From JBCBSZ01 sp039185015 (lineage in GTDB: Bacteria; Actinomycetota; Acidimicrobiia; Acidimicrobiales; Poriferisodalaceae), in contig JBCDAU010000004.1 of the NCBI GenBank assembly GCA_039185015.1, forward strand, positions 124,001 to 188,000: a DNA stretch of 64,000 nt. The letters are read 5' to 3'. The notes under the pieces are model-generated. The model was not told the origin of the DNA, did no database searches, and saw nothing but the letters and a program-made list of their open reading frames with translations. The first letter of the stretch is position 1; each line of letters opens with the position of its first letter. Below, in pieces: positions 11,501 through 18,941 of this stretch. A program made the position numbers and the translations under genes.

Positions 11501-12272
11501 CGTTCGGGGCGCACCGGTCAAGTTCGTCGATGAACACCACGACCCGGCCGTACTTCGTGACCGGTCCGCTAACGAGGTCGCGGAACAGTCGTTCGAACTG
11601 CTCGTCAGAAGACGGGGAACTCGTCGTGCGGTCGATGGTGAGAACGCGACCGGCGATGGCGAGCACGGAGCCGATGACGACGGTGATGAGGGTGGTCTGC
11701 GGCAGCCATCCGTCGAGCACGCCCCCGAGCGTGTCGGTGTAGTCCGCTTCGCTGAGCAGCATGATCGCCCACGCGGCGAGCGCTGCCAGGAGTGTGATGG
11801 CTGCGGTGGCGACAGTGAACGTCGACGCTAGGACTGCGACGACGCGGCCCCACGTCTTCCAGGATGGAGTCTGGAACCTGGCCTGGGTCTCTTCGTCGTA
11901 GAGGTTGGCGTTTTCGAGCCACTTCGGGTCGATCTGTTCGGCGACCTGGCTCAGGAAGTGGCGCCGTAGAGGCACCTCGGCGTACTTGAAGGCGTCGTAG
12001 CGGACGAACGGCACGTTGCCGTTGTCGCTGAGCCATGCTCGGAGCAGTTCTCCGAGGCTGCTCTTGCCAGATCCCCACGGGGCGAACAGGGCGATGCTCG
12101 CGGGGGTGTCCACTGACGTCACGAGGTCGCCGATCTCCTCGGCGAAGTGCTGGTGTCCGAAGCGGTCGGACTGGGGATCACGGACGACCGATGAGTCGAC
12201 GATGTCGTCCCTGATACTGCTCAGCCCACCTGTTTCCACCACTTCGTCGAATCTAGCGAGCGGCTGTGTCAC
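8562..12272 (-). CDS. KAP-family P-loop NTPase with membrane segments and long helical C-terminus
   Basis: A 1236-residue protein of the KAP NTPase family (named for Kidins220/ARMS and PifA). Walker A FAPWGSGKSS is at residues 63-72 and Walker B VVFIDELD at 245-252, followed by an AADRNAIESAI sensor region. As is diagnostic for KAP proteins, two hydrophobic segments (about 143-173 and 190-212) are inserted between the Walker motifs, so the protein is probably membrane-anchored with the ATPase in the cytoplasm. Residues of about 450-1236 are rich in short helices and may form ARM/HEAT-like repeats. The gene stands alone, with lower GC and more mixed codon use than its neighbours, suggesting acquisition. 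PifA, a family member, excludes phage T7; a defence role here is inference. Confidence 0.85.
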   Translation of the reverse strand: MTQPLARFDEVVETGGLSSIRDDIVDSSVVRDPQSDRFGHQHFAEEIGDLVTSVDTPASIALFAPWGSGKSSLGELLRAWLSDNGNVPFVRYDAFKYAEVPLRRHFLSQVAEQIDPKWLENANLYDEETQARFQTPSWKTWGRVVAVLASTFTVATAAITLLAALAAWAIMLLSEADYTDTLGGVLDGWLPQTTLITVVIGSVLAIAGRVLTIDRTTSSPSSDEQFERLFRDLVSGPVTKYGRVVVFIDELDRCAPNEVVETLDALRTFLDVEGCVYVVAADRNAIESAIAESARQATPVDDRSPYYSTGGSYLDKVFAGHQIDLPTPLPRRLNDYALRLVDTDPKGIWVALDRQRVVSVLVPSHVRSPRRVKVLLNAFAHLYRLALRRAENGMLDTDLADRAPEIAKLTTLKREFPRFVDELANHPGLCAAYVHAWEAIRDSALPQRPEHAAVGDEVDSHVVDEDAEDDRDGFVSKPTVRDALLAGFRASTPRATASRALDVVSDDRWSPVALIVSDDPESVADGSPIATLRESLYAYLKRTEVIGEPRPDIIRLESSGQVFGLDEPTADTLATAAVDGNTDRLVEVVTGLDPSDRTAALRLLTAVAKETPPGLEADNVVRVISVVAKSVGDSELQPVARELIDAIRSHAHRPSTWAQWDPDGLLRLGLADPNHAAAQDLIETAADRVGPRADVGLLKTLFSQASVVGSRASDAVVSAARWLALRSSMWIGEALATDDRARHDAFRASADLLVESATSNERNVELARRVLPALAEQIAQLDDLAAETRAELLVPPARALLALDIAGPGASLGLDALGALAGQTYTDLDLITQILALAEATDEDDDPSFFATALGYIGDDAVSEPAAVVDLLWTKCSPFEGDDEWAAAVGECRRVVASGTDRADLSGTATSLDDVLAQKAAPADADYVRDFHRFVSLVELGLADPTPLDGAASALIALASTPVASVPDVAAAQRIIEATAIPAAKHAPDHAEELVTACDACAWLDEPLKMNVVTHAAHEHGLTTNYAAGDYGHMAKSYGRDAHGAVLWLMEHAREHDLRNFLRENDDRLPNGKEWGQSATEAVRRLTTDEWVDLLVAVGIDTDNGEPDERTIRALVDVDDEDAKGAALAKIEAAYADATNNAQRESLIKLTSLLRLESDEHRARYILGILLPTAEGNNQGANIVARYRQDWATPPVAIHGQVRERLINTAGRSRPMQNALDKAGWRKRSWWQKLSG

Positions 12273-12768
12273 GAGTCTTGGAGTGCTGGCCAGCCGGCAA
12301 GGGGGTACGTCGCCCTATTTGGCCGACTTCTCGAAGCGTCGTCGTGGTCGGTTCTGATGCCGGGCGGGGCCTCGGGCCATGACCAGGGCCGGGACGCCGG
12401 GAGCACCTGCTCGTGCGGCCGTCGAGACGGGTGTCGTGGCGTGGGTGCTGCTCGGACCGACCGCAGACTGGCAGTTCGACATCGTCCTGCACAGAGGCCG
12501 CAGGCAGCCCGACCGTCGCGTGACGCGTGAACACAACGTCGATAGTCCCTACTCGCTCGTCGTTTCTAGCGGTCGTCGACGGTCCCAGCGCCGTCGAGCA
12601 GGTGCGGGAGACCGCCCTCCGCCTCCAGTGAGACTGCCCGCCTCACGGCACTCGCCCCGGGGCTAGCAGTCCCGGAGTCACTTGACCTGCATGTGACCAC
12701 CAGATGACCCGGCTACACCACGCACCGCCGCAGTACGCTGCCACACGGCGTCGGGGGACCTCAGCTGA
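12273..12768. other. Gene-free stretch upstream of the KAP NTPase
   Basis: About 500 nt with no reading frame on either strand that looks coding. The longest frames have no recognisable motif and skewed composition. The KAP gene's promoter should lie in the first 100-150 nt (minus strand), but I cannot pick a clear -10. The rest probably belongs to the same acquired segment as the decayed ribbon-helix-helix module that follows. Confidence 0.4.
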
Positions 12769-12939
12769 CTACCCGACGAAGGCGTTGCGCTCTCACGGTC
12801 CGAACTCGAACGGATCTTCGCCGCGCTGCGAGCGCTCGTGTCCGGAACCGATGAGCTCGACCCGAACCGCTCCCATACCGTCGACATCGCATACACGATC
12901 GCCGAGGCGATCGAGCGGCAACGCGGAGGTGACACATGA
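12769..12939 (+). pseudogene. Remnant of a small gene upstream of a broken ribbon-helix-helix gene
   Basis: An open frame follows a stop at 12766 and reads LPDEGVALSRSELERIFAAL and on to AIERQRGGDT, ending in TGA at 12937-12939. It has the amphipathic-helix look of a real small protein, and its stop overlaps the next ATG by ATGA, the usual coupling in TA-like pairs. No ATG, GTG or TTG start exists in frame after the upstream stop, so the 5' end is lost or it is a fragment. I do not recognise the family. Confidence 0.4.
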
Positions 12940-13240
12940 CGGACACTCCCACTGGAATCGACTGGCTCGAGCAGACGACGGGTCAGCAGCTCAGGCGAGG
13001 CGACGCGACGCGACGCCGTCGTCGCAGGACCGACACCTGTCAGTCCGACTCCCCGCCGAGCTCTCCGCAGGCCTCGACGCTATGGCGGCCGAGCTGGACA
13101 CGACTGCGTCCCAGGTCGTGCGCGACCTGCTCGGCGAGGCCATCGCTTGACGCCAGAAGACTGCCGACCTCGACGCCGCTGAGCTGTCTGACCGCCTCGC
13201 TGCCGACGTCGCCGAAGTCCGACGACGCCTCGCAGGCTGA
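12936..13240 (+). pseudogene. Ribbon-helix-helix (CopG/Arc-like) protein, broken by frameshift and stop
   Basis: Starts ATG at 12936 (MTDTPTGIDWLEQTTGQQL), then must change frame within a repetitive gcgacgcgacgcgacgcc tract near 12990-13008. It then continues as DRHLSVRLPAELSAGLDAMA, a classic ribbon-helix-helix strand-helix unit, followed by TASQVVRDLLGEAIA. A TGA at 13148-13150 interrupts the frame, after which 29 sensible residues (RQKTADLDAAELSDRL and on) run to a proper stop at 13240. One frameshift plus one internal stop indicate a decayed DNA-binding antitoxin or regulator. Slippage in the GCGAC repeat is the likely cause of the shift. Confidence 0.55.
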
Positions 13241-13301
13241 GATCCGTGCAGCTGCAGCGTCGGCCGCACGCCGACGTCGCTGTCCAGCTGAAGGAGCTCG
13301 C

Positions 13302-13526
13302 TCACGACCATGCCGTGACCTCGTCGTCGTTGAGTTGGTCGAACAGGGCATCCGGGACCGAACCACCCAGAAACCCCAACCGACGCGGCACGTCATCCCC
13401 GATCGGCACGAGTCGAGCCACCGGCCGGCCGGAGCGGAGGATGACAACGTCCTCGCCTGCCGTAGCGGCATCGAGCAGCTCGGAGAGTTGATCCTTCGCC
13501 TCGGCGATGTCGCACTGCCTGGCCAT
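13302..13526 (-). CDS. Orphan Phd/YefM-family antitoxin
   Basis: A 74-residue intact Phd/YefM-type antitoxin. The N-terminal DNA-binding part has the usual IAEAKDQLSELLDAA helix and the VVILRSGRPVARLVP strand motif; the C-terminal toxin-binding tail is LFDQLNDDEVTAWS. Such proteins neutralise a PIN or Fic-type toxin encoded just downstream and repress their own operon. Here the stop overlaps a GTGA start, as in functional pairs, but the frame opened there (VSELLQLDSDVG and on) runs antisense to the broken RHH gene and does not resemble a PIN domain. The toxin therefore appears to be missing. Confidence 0.75.
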   Translation of the reverse strand: MARQCDIAEAKDQLSELLDAATAGEDVVILRSGRPVARLVPIGDDVPRRLGFLGGSVPDALFDQLNDDEVTAWS

Positions 13527-13553
13527 GTCGACCAGGTTTGCATGGCTGCCGCC

Positions 13554-14447
13554 TCAGTCCCTCGGACGTTCGCCGTAGTCGGCCCAGGGGGCGTCACGGT
13601 CGCGGATGACCTGGCGGAAGCCCTGTTCGCCGAAGTCCTCGACCCAGCGGTAGGCCTCCTCGGTGTGGCGGGTCACGCCGTCGAAGAACGTCCCCAGCAT
13701 CTGGCTGGTGCGCAGGCCCATGTTCTCGAAGGCCTGGTTGATCAGCAGCTTGTTGAGGGCGAGCTGGTTGGCCGGGATGTGGGCGAAGCGCCGGGCCTCG
13801 GCCTCGATCTCGTCGGCCAGCTCGTCGGGCGGACAGACGTGGGACACCAACCCGATCCGGTAGGCGGTCGCGGCGTCGATCGCCCGCCCCGTGAGGATGA
13901 ACTGCTTCGCGTGCTCGAGGCCGAGCCGGTAGACCCAGAGGTTGGTGGTCGGCGTGCCGAAGATCCGGCTCGGGGCGTACCCGATGTGGGCGTCCTCGGC
14001 CATGAAGAGCAGATCGCAGCACAGCACCATGTCGGTCGCGCCGCCGACGGCCCAGCCCTTGATCTCGCCGAGCACCGGCTTCGGGCACTCCCAGATCTTC
14101 ATGAACCGGCGGACGTTGTTGCCCATGAACTGGTAGTCCCGCACCGGGTCCCAAGCGCCCTCGCGGGGCTCGGGGCCCGTCGCCCCGTACGGCGTCGACC
14201 AGCGGGGCTCGTCGCTGCCGGAGGTGCCGACCGTGCCGCCGTCGGTCAGGTCGTACCCGGCGGTGAAGGTGTCACCGGCGCCCCGCAGCACGATGGCGCG
14301 GACCTCGGGAGACTTGGTCGCGGCGTCGATGCCGTCGGCCACGCCCTGGATGACGGCGTCCGTGAGCGTGTTCTTCTTCTCCGGTCGGTTCAGCGTGATG
14401 ATCGCGATGTCACCCCGCTCCTCGTACAGCGTCACCGGCTCCGACAC
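13554..14447 (-). CDS. Enoyl-CoA hydratase/isomerase (crotonase family)
   Basis: A 297-residue crotonase-superfamily enzyme, probably hydrating 2-enoyl-CoA in beta-oxidation. Visible: LNRPEKKNTL near the N-terminus, the oxyanion-hole strand GAGDTFTAGYDL, and the second oxyanion segment GWAVGGATDMVLCCDLL (about residue 155), followed by the APSRIFGTPTT loop. An insert between residues 75 and 115 (DEPRWSTPYGATGPEPREGA) is longer than in typical FadB/EchA proteins. The GTG at 14447 follows a strong GGAGGAGGGG ribosome site 3 nt away. Crotonases also include isomerases and hydrolases, so the exact reaction is open. Confidence 0.85.
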   Translation of the reverse strand: MSEPVTLYEERGDIAIITLNRPEKKNTLTDAVIQGVADGIDAATKSPEVRAIVLRGAGDTFTAGYDLTDGGTVGTSGSDEPRWSTPYGATGPEPREGAWDPVRDYQFMGNNVRRFMKIWECPKPVLGEIKGWAVGGATDMVLCCDLLFMAEDAHIGYAPSRIFGTPTTNLWVYRLGLEHAKQFILTGRAIDAATAYRIGLVSHVCPPDELADEIEAEARRFAHIPANQLALNKLLINQAFENMGLRTSQMLGTFFDGVTRHTEEAYRWVEDFGEQGFRQVIRDRDAPWADYGERPRD

Positions 14448-14586
14448 GATCCCCTCCTCCGACGGCCTACGGCCGCAGCCTGCCACCGACTGATGCGTTC
14501 GCACTAGATCGGGGTCCACCACCTGGCTGCGGCGGAACCACCTCCAGCACGATTCCCCGGCGATGCGGGGTCGCGACGATGGAGTC

Positions 14587-15483
14587 ATGGACGCAGCCAT
14601 CGAGCTCACGGGGCTCACGAAGACGTACGGCGAGCGGACCGTCGTCGACCTCGACCTCACCGTCGAGCGCGGCGAGCTGCTCGCCATCCTCGGTCCCAAC
14701 GGTGCCGGGAAGACCACGGCGACCGAGATCTGCGAGGGCTACCGCCGGCCGACGACCGGAACGGTCCGGGTGCTCGGTGAGGATCCCATGCAGGCCGGCC
14801 AGGCGTGGCGGTCCCGGATCGGCATCGTCACGCAGGAGACCGGAGCCTTCGATCGGCTGACCGCTCGGGAGGCGCTCGGCCACCTCGCGGGGTTCTATCC
14901 TGACCCGCTCGACATCGACGAGGCGCTCGCGCTCGTCGACCTCATCGAGCAGCGCGACCAGAAGGTCGATGAGCTGTCGGGCGGCCAGCGCCGCCGACTC
15001 GATCTCGCCTGCGGGATCATCGGGCAGCCCGAGCTGCTGTTCCTCGACGAGCCGACCACCGGCCTCGACCCCGAGGTCCGCCGGCGGCTCTGGGGCATCG
15101 TCGACGACCTCCGCCGCCACAGCGTCACGATCGTGCTCACGACCCACTACCTCGAAGAGGCCGAGGCGCTCGCCGACCGGGTCGCTGTCATCGACGGCGG
15201 CCGACTCGTCGCCCTCGACACCCCCGAGCGCCTCGGTGGCCGAGACCACGACGGTGTCGTCGTGTCGTTCCTGACCCCTCCGGGGTTCACCGAGCACCAG
15301 ATCTCGCTCGACGCCGACCCGGCGGACGGGGACCGCACCTCGATCCGCACGACCACGCCGACAGCGCTCATCGCCCGCCTCCACACCGACCTCGGCGCGG
15401 AGCTCGACGAGCTCACCGTCACCCGCCCGTCGCTGGAGGACGTCTACCTCCGGCTCGTGAGCACCGAGAGGGTCCCGTCATGA
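14587..15483 (+). CDS. ABC transporter ATP-binding protein
   Basis: A 298-residue ATPase subunit of an ABC-2-type exporter. Walker A GPNGAGKTT (residues 36-44), Q-loop IGIVTQETGAF, signature LSGGQRRRLDLA, Walker B LLFLDEPTTGLDP, and the switch His in LTTHYLEEAE. A C-terminal extension of about 80 residues is typical of drug- or daunorubicin-type exporters. The stop overlaps the permease start (ATGA, 15480-15483). It is the first gene of a four-gene operon with its permease, a histidine kinase and a response regulator, so the two-component system probably controls this transporter. Confidence 0.92.
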   Translation: MDAAIELTGLTKTYGERTVVDLDLTVERGELLAILGPNGAGKTTATEICEGYRRPTTGTVRVLGEDPMQAGQAWRSRIGIVTQETGAFDRLTAREALGHLAGFYPDPLDIDEALALVDLIEQRDQKVDELSGGQRRRLDLACGIIGQPELLFLDEPTTGLDPEVRRRLWGIVDDLRRHSVTIVLTTHYLEEAEALADRVAVIDGGRLVALDTPERLGGRDHDGVVVSFLTPPGFTEHQISLDADPADGDRTSIRTTTPTALIARLHTDLGAELDELTVTRPSLEDVYLRLVSTERVPS

Positions 15484-16298
15484 CCGCCACCGCTCCGACC
15501 GCACACCGCCAAGTCGGCCTCCTCACCGCCTCGATGCGCCGCACGCGCATCGAGCTCCTCCGGTTCCTCCGGACTCGGGAGCAGGTGCTCTTCACCTTCT
15601 CGCTCCCCCTCGCGCTGATGGTTCTGCTCACCACCGTCCTCGACGGCGAGATCGGCGACACCGGCGTCAGCTTCAGCACCTACCTGCTGGCGGGTCTGAC
15701 GGCATCGGTCGCCCTCAACGTCGGCGTCGCCGATCTCGCTCCGCAACTGGCGATGGACAAGGACGACGGCACGGTCAAGCGGCTCGCCGGGACGCCGATG
15801 CCGCCGGCCGCCTACCTGCTCGGCAAGCTCGGCTCGGTCATCGTCGTCGCGACGGCGCAGGCCGCAGCGCTGATCGCCCTCGGCGCGCTCGCCTTCGACG
15901 CCGACCTGCCGAGCGGGGGCCAGCTCGTCACCTTCACGTGGGTCTTCCTGCTCGGCCTCACCTCTGCCGTGCTGCTCGGCATGAGCATCTCGACGATCGC
16001 CACCAACCCACGGTCCGCCGGAGCGGTCGTGACGTTCCCGTTCATCATCCTGCAGTTCATCTCCGGGATCTGGTTCATCTTCTCGGACCTCCCGACGTGG
16101 CTGCAGAACGTCGCGTCGATCTTCCCGTTGCGCTGGATGGCCCTCGGGATGCGGGCCTCGTTCTTGCCGGACTCCTTCGCCGCGGTCGAGCCGGGCGGTG
16201 GGTGGCAGCTGGGTACGGTGGCGCTCGTGCTGGGAGCGTGGACGGTCGTCGGGCTCGGGTTCGTCGTGGCCCGCTTCCGTCTCCGGGTGGAGCGATAG
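15480..16298 (+). CDS. ABC-2 type transporter permease
   Basis: A 272-residue membrane subunit of the ABC-2 family, pairing with the ATPase just upstream. Six hydrophobic segments are visible, beginning with VLFTFSLPLALMVLL (about residue 35) and ending with the helix before VVARFRLRVER. The family-typical LAGTPMPPAAYLLGK loop is present after the second membrane segment. Export of a drug, lipid or peptide is likely, but the cargo is not readable. It overlaps the ATPase gene by 4 nt and ends 3 nt before the kinase gene. Confidence 0.88.
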   Translation: MTATAPTAHRQVGLLTASMRRTRIELLRFLRTREQVLFTFSLPLALMVLLTTVLDGEIGDTGVSFSTYLLAGLTASVALNVGVADLAPQLAMDKDDGTVKRLAGTPMPPAAYLLGKLGSVIVVATAQAAALIALGALAFDADLPSGGQLVTFTWVFLLGLTSAVLLGMSISTIATNPRSAGAVVTFPFIILQFISGIWFIFSDLPTWLQNVASIFPLRWMALGMRASFLPDSFAAVEPGGGWQLGTVALVLGAWTVVGLGFVVARFRLRVER

Positions 16299-16301
16299 CT
16301 C

Positions 16302-17492
16302 GTGACCGACGTGGAGCTGCCGACGGCGGTCACCCAGGATCGCTTCACGATCCGCGGCTTCCCGATCGCCCACGCCGGGATGATCAGCTTCCTCACGATC
16401 CTCTTCGCGTTGGCCGACGAGGATCTCGAGCTCCGGATCGCCGTCCCCATCGCGATCGCCACCTGCGCGATGGCGTTCGTGGCCCTCCGGCTCGACTGGT
16501 CCCAGGACGACCTCGCCACGGTCCTGCGACGGTTCGGCGTCTGGAGCGCCCTGGTCGGGCTCTGGATCCCACTCCTCATGCTGGAGACGTCCTACCTCCA
16601 GGCGATGTTCACGCTCTTCCCGCTCACCTACGCCATGCTCCCCCTCCCCTGGAGCATCGCCGCAGCGCTGGTCCCGCCTGCCGCCTGGGGAGTCGCAGAG
16701 ATCGTGAACGACGGCAGCGTCTTCGAGTGGCTGGTCCTGCCGCTGGCGATCTGGGCGCTCAGCTCGCTGTTCTCGATCTGGGTCGCACGGATCATCGACC
16801 AGAGCGAGGAGCGGGCCCAGCTCCTGGCGGAGCTGGCGGCGACCCGCGCCGAGCTCGCCGAGGCCGAGCACCGCGCCGGCGCCCGTGCCGAGCGGGAGCG
16901 GATGGCCCGCGAGATCCACGACACGCTCGCCCAGGGGTTCACGTCGATCGTGCTCCACAGCCGCGGTGCCCTCGCCCGCCTCGATCGAGGCGACCCGGCG
17001 ACCGAGACCCTCGAGCTCGTCGAACGGGTCGCGAGCGAACACCTCGCCGAGGCCCGCCGCCTCGTCCAGGCCGACCCCGCCGAACAGGTGGGTGGATCGC
17101 TCCTCGAAGCGGTCGAACGGGTCGCTGCCGCCGACGAGCCCCGAGCCGTGGTGCGCTCCGACGGCGAGCTGACCGGCTTCGGTGGCACCGTCGACGTCGC
17201 CGTGTTGCGCGTCGTGCAGGAAGCGGTCGCGAACGCCCGCAAGCACGCCCACGCCGAGCGCATCGACGTCAGCCTCAGCCGCGCCGGATCCGAGGTGCTC
17301 GTCGACGTCGTCGACGACGGCTGCGGCTTCGATCCGGCGACGGGCCCGTCGAGTGTCGCCGGCACGACCGGTGGCACGGGGCTCGGCGGTCTCCGGCGAC
17401 GCATCGAGGACCTGGGCGGCCGCGTCGTCATCGAGAGCGAGCCGGGCGGCGGAACGTCGTTGTCGGTCGCCCTGCCCGTGGGGTCGAGGTGA
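16302..17492 (+). CDS. Sensor histidine kinase (NarL-partner type)
   Basis: A 396-residue histidine kinase of the HisKA_3 class. The first 165 residues hold about five hydrophobic segments forming an integral membrane sensor without a large outer domain. A coiled coil (QLLAELAATRAELAEAEH) leads to the phosphoacceptor motif EREREMAREIHDTLAQGF-type box (His in REIHDTL, about residue 206). The HATPase domain shows AVANARKHAHAE (N box), VVDDGCGFDP (G1) and GTGLGGLRRR (G2). The GTG start is 3 nt after the permease; the stop overlaps the regulator gene by 4 nt. The family suggests envelope stress or antibiotic sensing in a DesK/LiaS-like manner. Confidence 0.9.
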   Translation: MTDVELPTAVTQDRFTIRGFPIAHAGMISFLTILFALADEDLELRIAVPIAIATCAMAFVALRLDWSQDDLATVLRRFGVWSALVGLWIPLLMLETSYLQAMFTLFPLTYAMLPLPWSIAAALVPPAAWGVAEIVNDGSVFEWLVLPLAIWALSSLFSIWVARIIDQSEERAQLLAELAATRAELAEAEHRAGARAERERMAREIHDTLAQGFTSIVLHSRGALARLDRGDPATETLELVERVASEHLAEARRLVQADPAEQVGGSLLEAVERVAAADEPRAVVRSDGELTGFGGTVDVAVLRVVQEAVANARKHAHAERIDVSLSRAGSEVLVDVVDDGCGFDPATGPSSVAGTTGGTGLGGLRRRIEDLGGRVVIESEPGGGTSLSVALPVGSR

Positions 17493-18124
17493 TCACCGTC
17501 GTCCTCGCCGACGACCACCCCGTGGTGCGCGCCGGCATGGCGCAGGTGCTGGTCACCGACGACGACATCGAGATCGTCGCCGAGGCCAGCCACGGCGGCG
17601 AGGCCATCGCCGCCGCACGCGAGCATCGACCCGACGTCGTGCTCATGGATCTCCGGATGCCCGAGGTCGACGGCGTGACCGCCATCTCCGAACTGGTGCG
17701 CACCGACCCGCACATCCGCGTGCTCGTGCTGACGACCTACGACACGGACGACCTCATCGTCGGCGCGGTCGAGGCGGGCGCCGTCGGCTACCTGCTCAAG
17801 GACACCGACCCGGCGACGTTGCGCGACGCCGTGCGTCGGGCCGCCCGTGGCGAGACGGTCCTCAGCCCGCCGGTCGCAGCCCGACTCGTCGGCCAACTGC
17901 GACGGCCCGACGCGACGTCGCTCACCGCGAGGGAGCTCGAGATCCTCGGCCTCGTCGCAGAGGGCTTCACCAACGCCGACATCGCCGCGCAGCTCCACGT
18001 CGGGCGGGCGACCGTGAAGACCCACCTCGCCCACGTCTTCGACAAGCTGGGCGTGAGCGACCGGACCGCCGCCGTCGCCACCGCCTTCCGGCAGGGCATC
18101 CTCTCGCCCCCGAGCCGCGACTGA
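17489..18124 (+). CDS. NarL/LuxR-family response regulator
   Basis: A 211-residue response regulator, cognate to the kinase it overlaps by 4 nt (GTGA). Receiver domain residues 1-120: acidic pair Asp8/Asp9, phosphoacceptor Asp54 in VLMDLRMPEV, and the conserved Lys in GYLLKDTDP. C-terminal LuxR-type HTH (about 145-205): LTARELEILGLVAEGFTNAD, then AAQLHVGRATVKTHL. It should bind a promoter after phosphorylation, most simply that of the ABC operon itself. The GTG at 17489 is the only start compatible with the receiver fold beginning VITVVLADDH. Confidence 0.92.
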   Translation: MITVVLADDHPVVRAGMAQVLVTDDDIEIVAEASHGGEAIAAAREHRPDVVLMDLRMPEVDGVTAISELVRTDPHIRVLVLTTYDTDDLIVGAVEAGAVGYLLKDTDPATLRDAVRRAARGETVLSPPVAARLVGQLRRPDATSLTARELEILGLVAEGFTNADIAAQLHVGRATVKTHLAHVFDKLGVSDRTAAVATAFRQGILSPPSRD

Positions 18125-18127
18125 CGC

Positions 18128-18475
18128 TCAGCCCTCCCAGGCGGCTCGATCGGCGGGACGCCACCGATGGACCCTCACGACGGCAGCGCCGGGGATCGCG
18201 CCATGGAGGTGGGGGAAGTGCTGACCGGGATAGACCTCGGGCCAGCGGAGGTCGTCCAGCCGGTCGACGTCGAGCTCGACGAGCACGAGGTCGTCGACGC
18301 CGGCGAGCCAGCGCTCGGTCGTCGCCACCACCTGCGCAGCCGTCGAGCAATGGACGAACCCCTCCGACTCGAGCGACGTGGGCTCGAGGTGCCCGTCCTC
18401 GACGAGCCGCTCGGCAGAGCAGGGATCGGTGATGTGGAAGACCCGGCGATCGGACCCCTCGACCGGCTGACTCAC
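18128..18475 (-). CDS. DUF952 family protein
   Basis: A 115-residue protein matching the small DUF952 family. It shows the family's opening VFHITD, the central EGFVHCST motif, WLAGVDDLVLVELDVDRL, and YPGQHFPHLHGAIP near the C-terminus. Function is unknown; conserved His and acidic residues suggest a small enzyme. GTG start with GGAGA upstream. It converges with the response regulator (3 nt apart). Confidence 0.8.
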   Translation of the reverse strand: MSQPVEGSDRRVFHITDPCSAERLVEDGHLEPTSLESEGFVHCSTAAQVVATTERWLAGVDDLVLVELDVDRLDDLRWPEVYPGQHFPHLHGAIPGAAVVRVHRWRPADRAAWEG

Positions 18476-18547
18476 CGCTCGATCTCCGTGGTCCGGTCGT
18501 CACGCAGCGGCGGTTCGGCTCCTGACACGCTCGCAGTGTCGCAGCTC

Positions 18548-18553
18548 TAGGGT
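18548..18553 (+). promoter_or_regulatory. Putative leaderless promoter -10
   Basis: TAGGGT followed by 6 nt and the GTG start at 18560; no ribosome site lies between. The same spacing recurs at other starts in this window. Confidence 0.4.
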
Positions 18554-18559
18554 GTCGCG

Positions 18560-18940
18560 GTGGCCGTGCACGTCTTCGTCAGCGACCAGGGCGTCGACAT
18601 CCGCTTCGACGGGTTCGACACCGTGTCGACGCTGCGACGACGACACCACGTGCCCACCGACGAGCTCGTGTCGGCCCGGGTCGTGCCCACCGCCGAGGCC
18701 CGGAGCGGGCTCGGCTGGTTCCTCGGCGGTACCTACGTGCCCGGCGTCGCGACCGCCGGCCGGTTCACGATCGCCGGATCGCACCCCGGACGTCGCCAGC
18801 TCTGGTGCGTCTACCGCGACCCCGAGGTGCTCGTCATCGAGACCTCGTCGTCGACCTGGTCGCGGGTCGTCCTCCAACATCCCGACCGCCACGACCTGGC
18901 CTGGTGGATCGGCGAGCGCGTGAACGGCGGGGCGGGCTGA
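18560..18940 (+). CDS. Conserved hypothetical protein
   Basis: A 126-residue soluble protein with mostly beta character (FVSDQGVDIRF, GRFTIAGSHPGRRQLWCVYR, LVIETSSSTWSRVVLQHP) and a C-terminal DLAWWIGERVN helix. The strand-helix pattern could be a PH-like fold, but that is only an impression. It starts with GTG at 18560, fits the leaderless-promoter pattern, and ends 1 nt before the TPM-domain gene, so both are likely co-transcribed. Confidence 0.65.
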   Translation: MAVHVFVSDQGVDIRFDGFDTVSTLRRRHHVPTDELVSARVVPTAEARSGLGWFLGGTYVPGVATAGRFTIAGSHPGRRQLWCVYRDPEVLVIETSSSTWSRVVLQHPDRHDLAWWIGERVNGGAG

Positions 18941-18941
18941 C

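Noticed and set aside
12379..12666. Possible 95-residue protein upstream of the KAP gene
   Set aside because: It has no motif and no ribosome site, and its composition is like random GC-rich DNA.
13148..13150. In-frame TGA in the RHH remnant as a second selenocysteine codon
   Set aside because: The position is in a C-terminal helix without redox context, no SECIS-like hairpin was seen, and the gene already has a frameshift.
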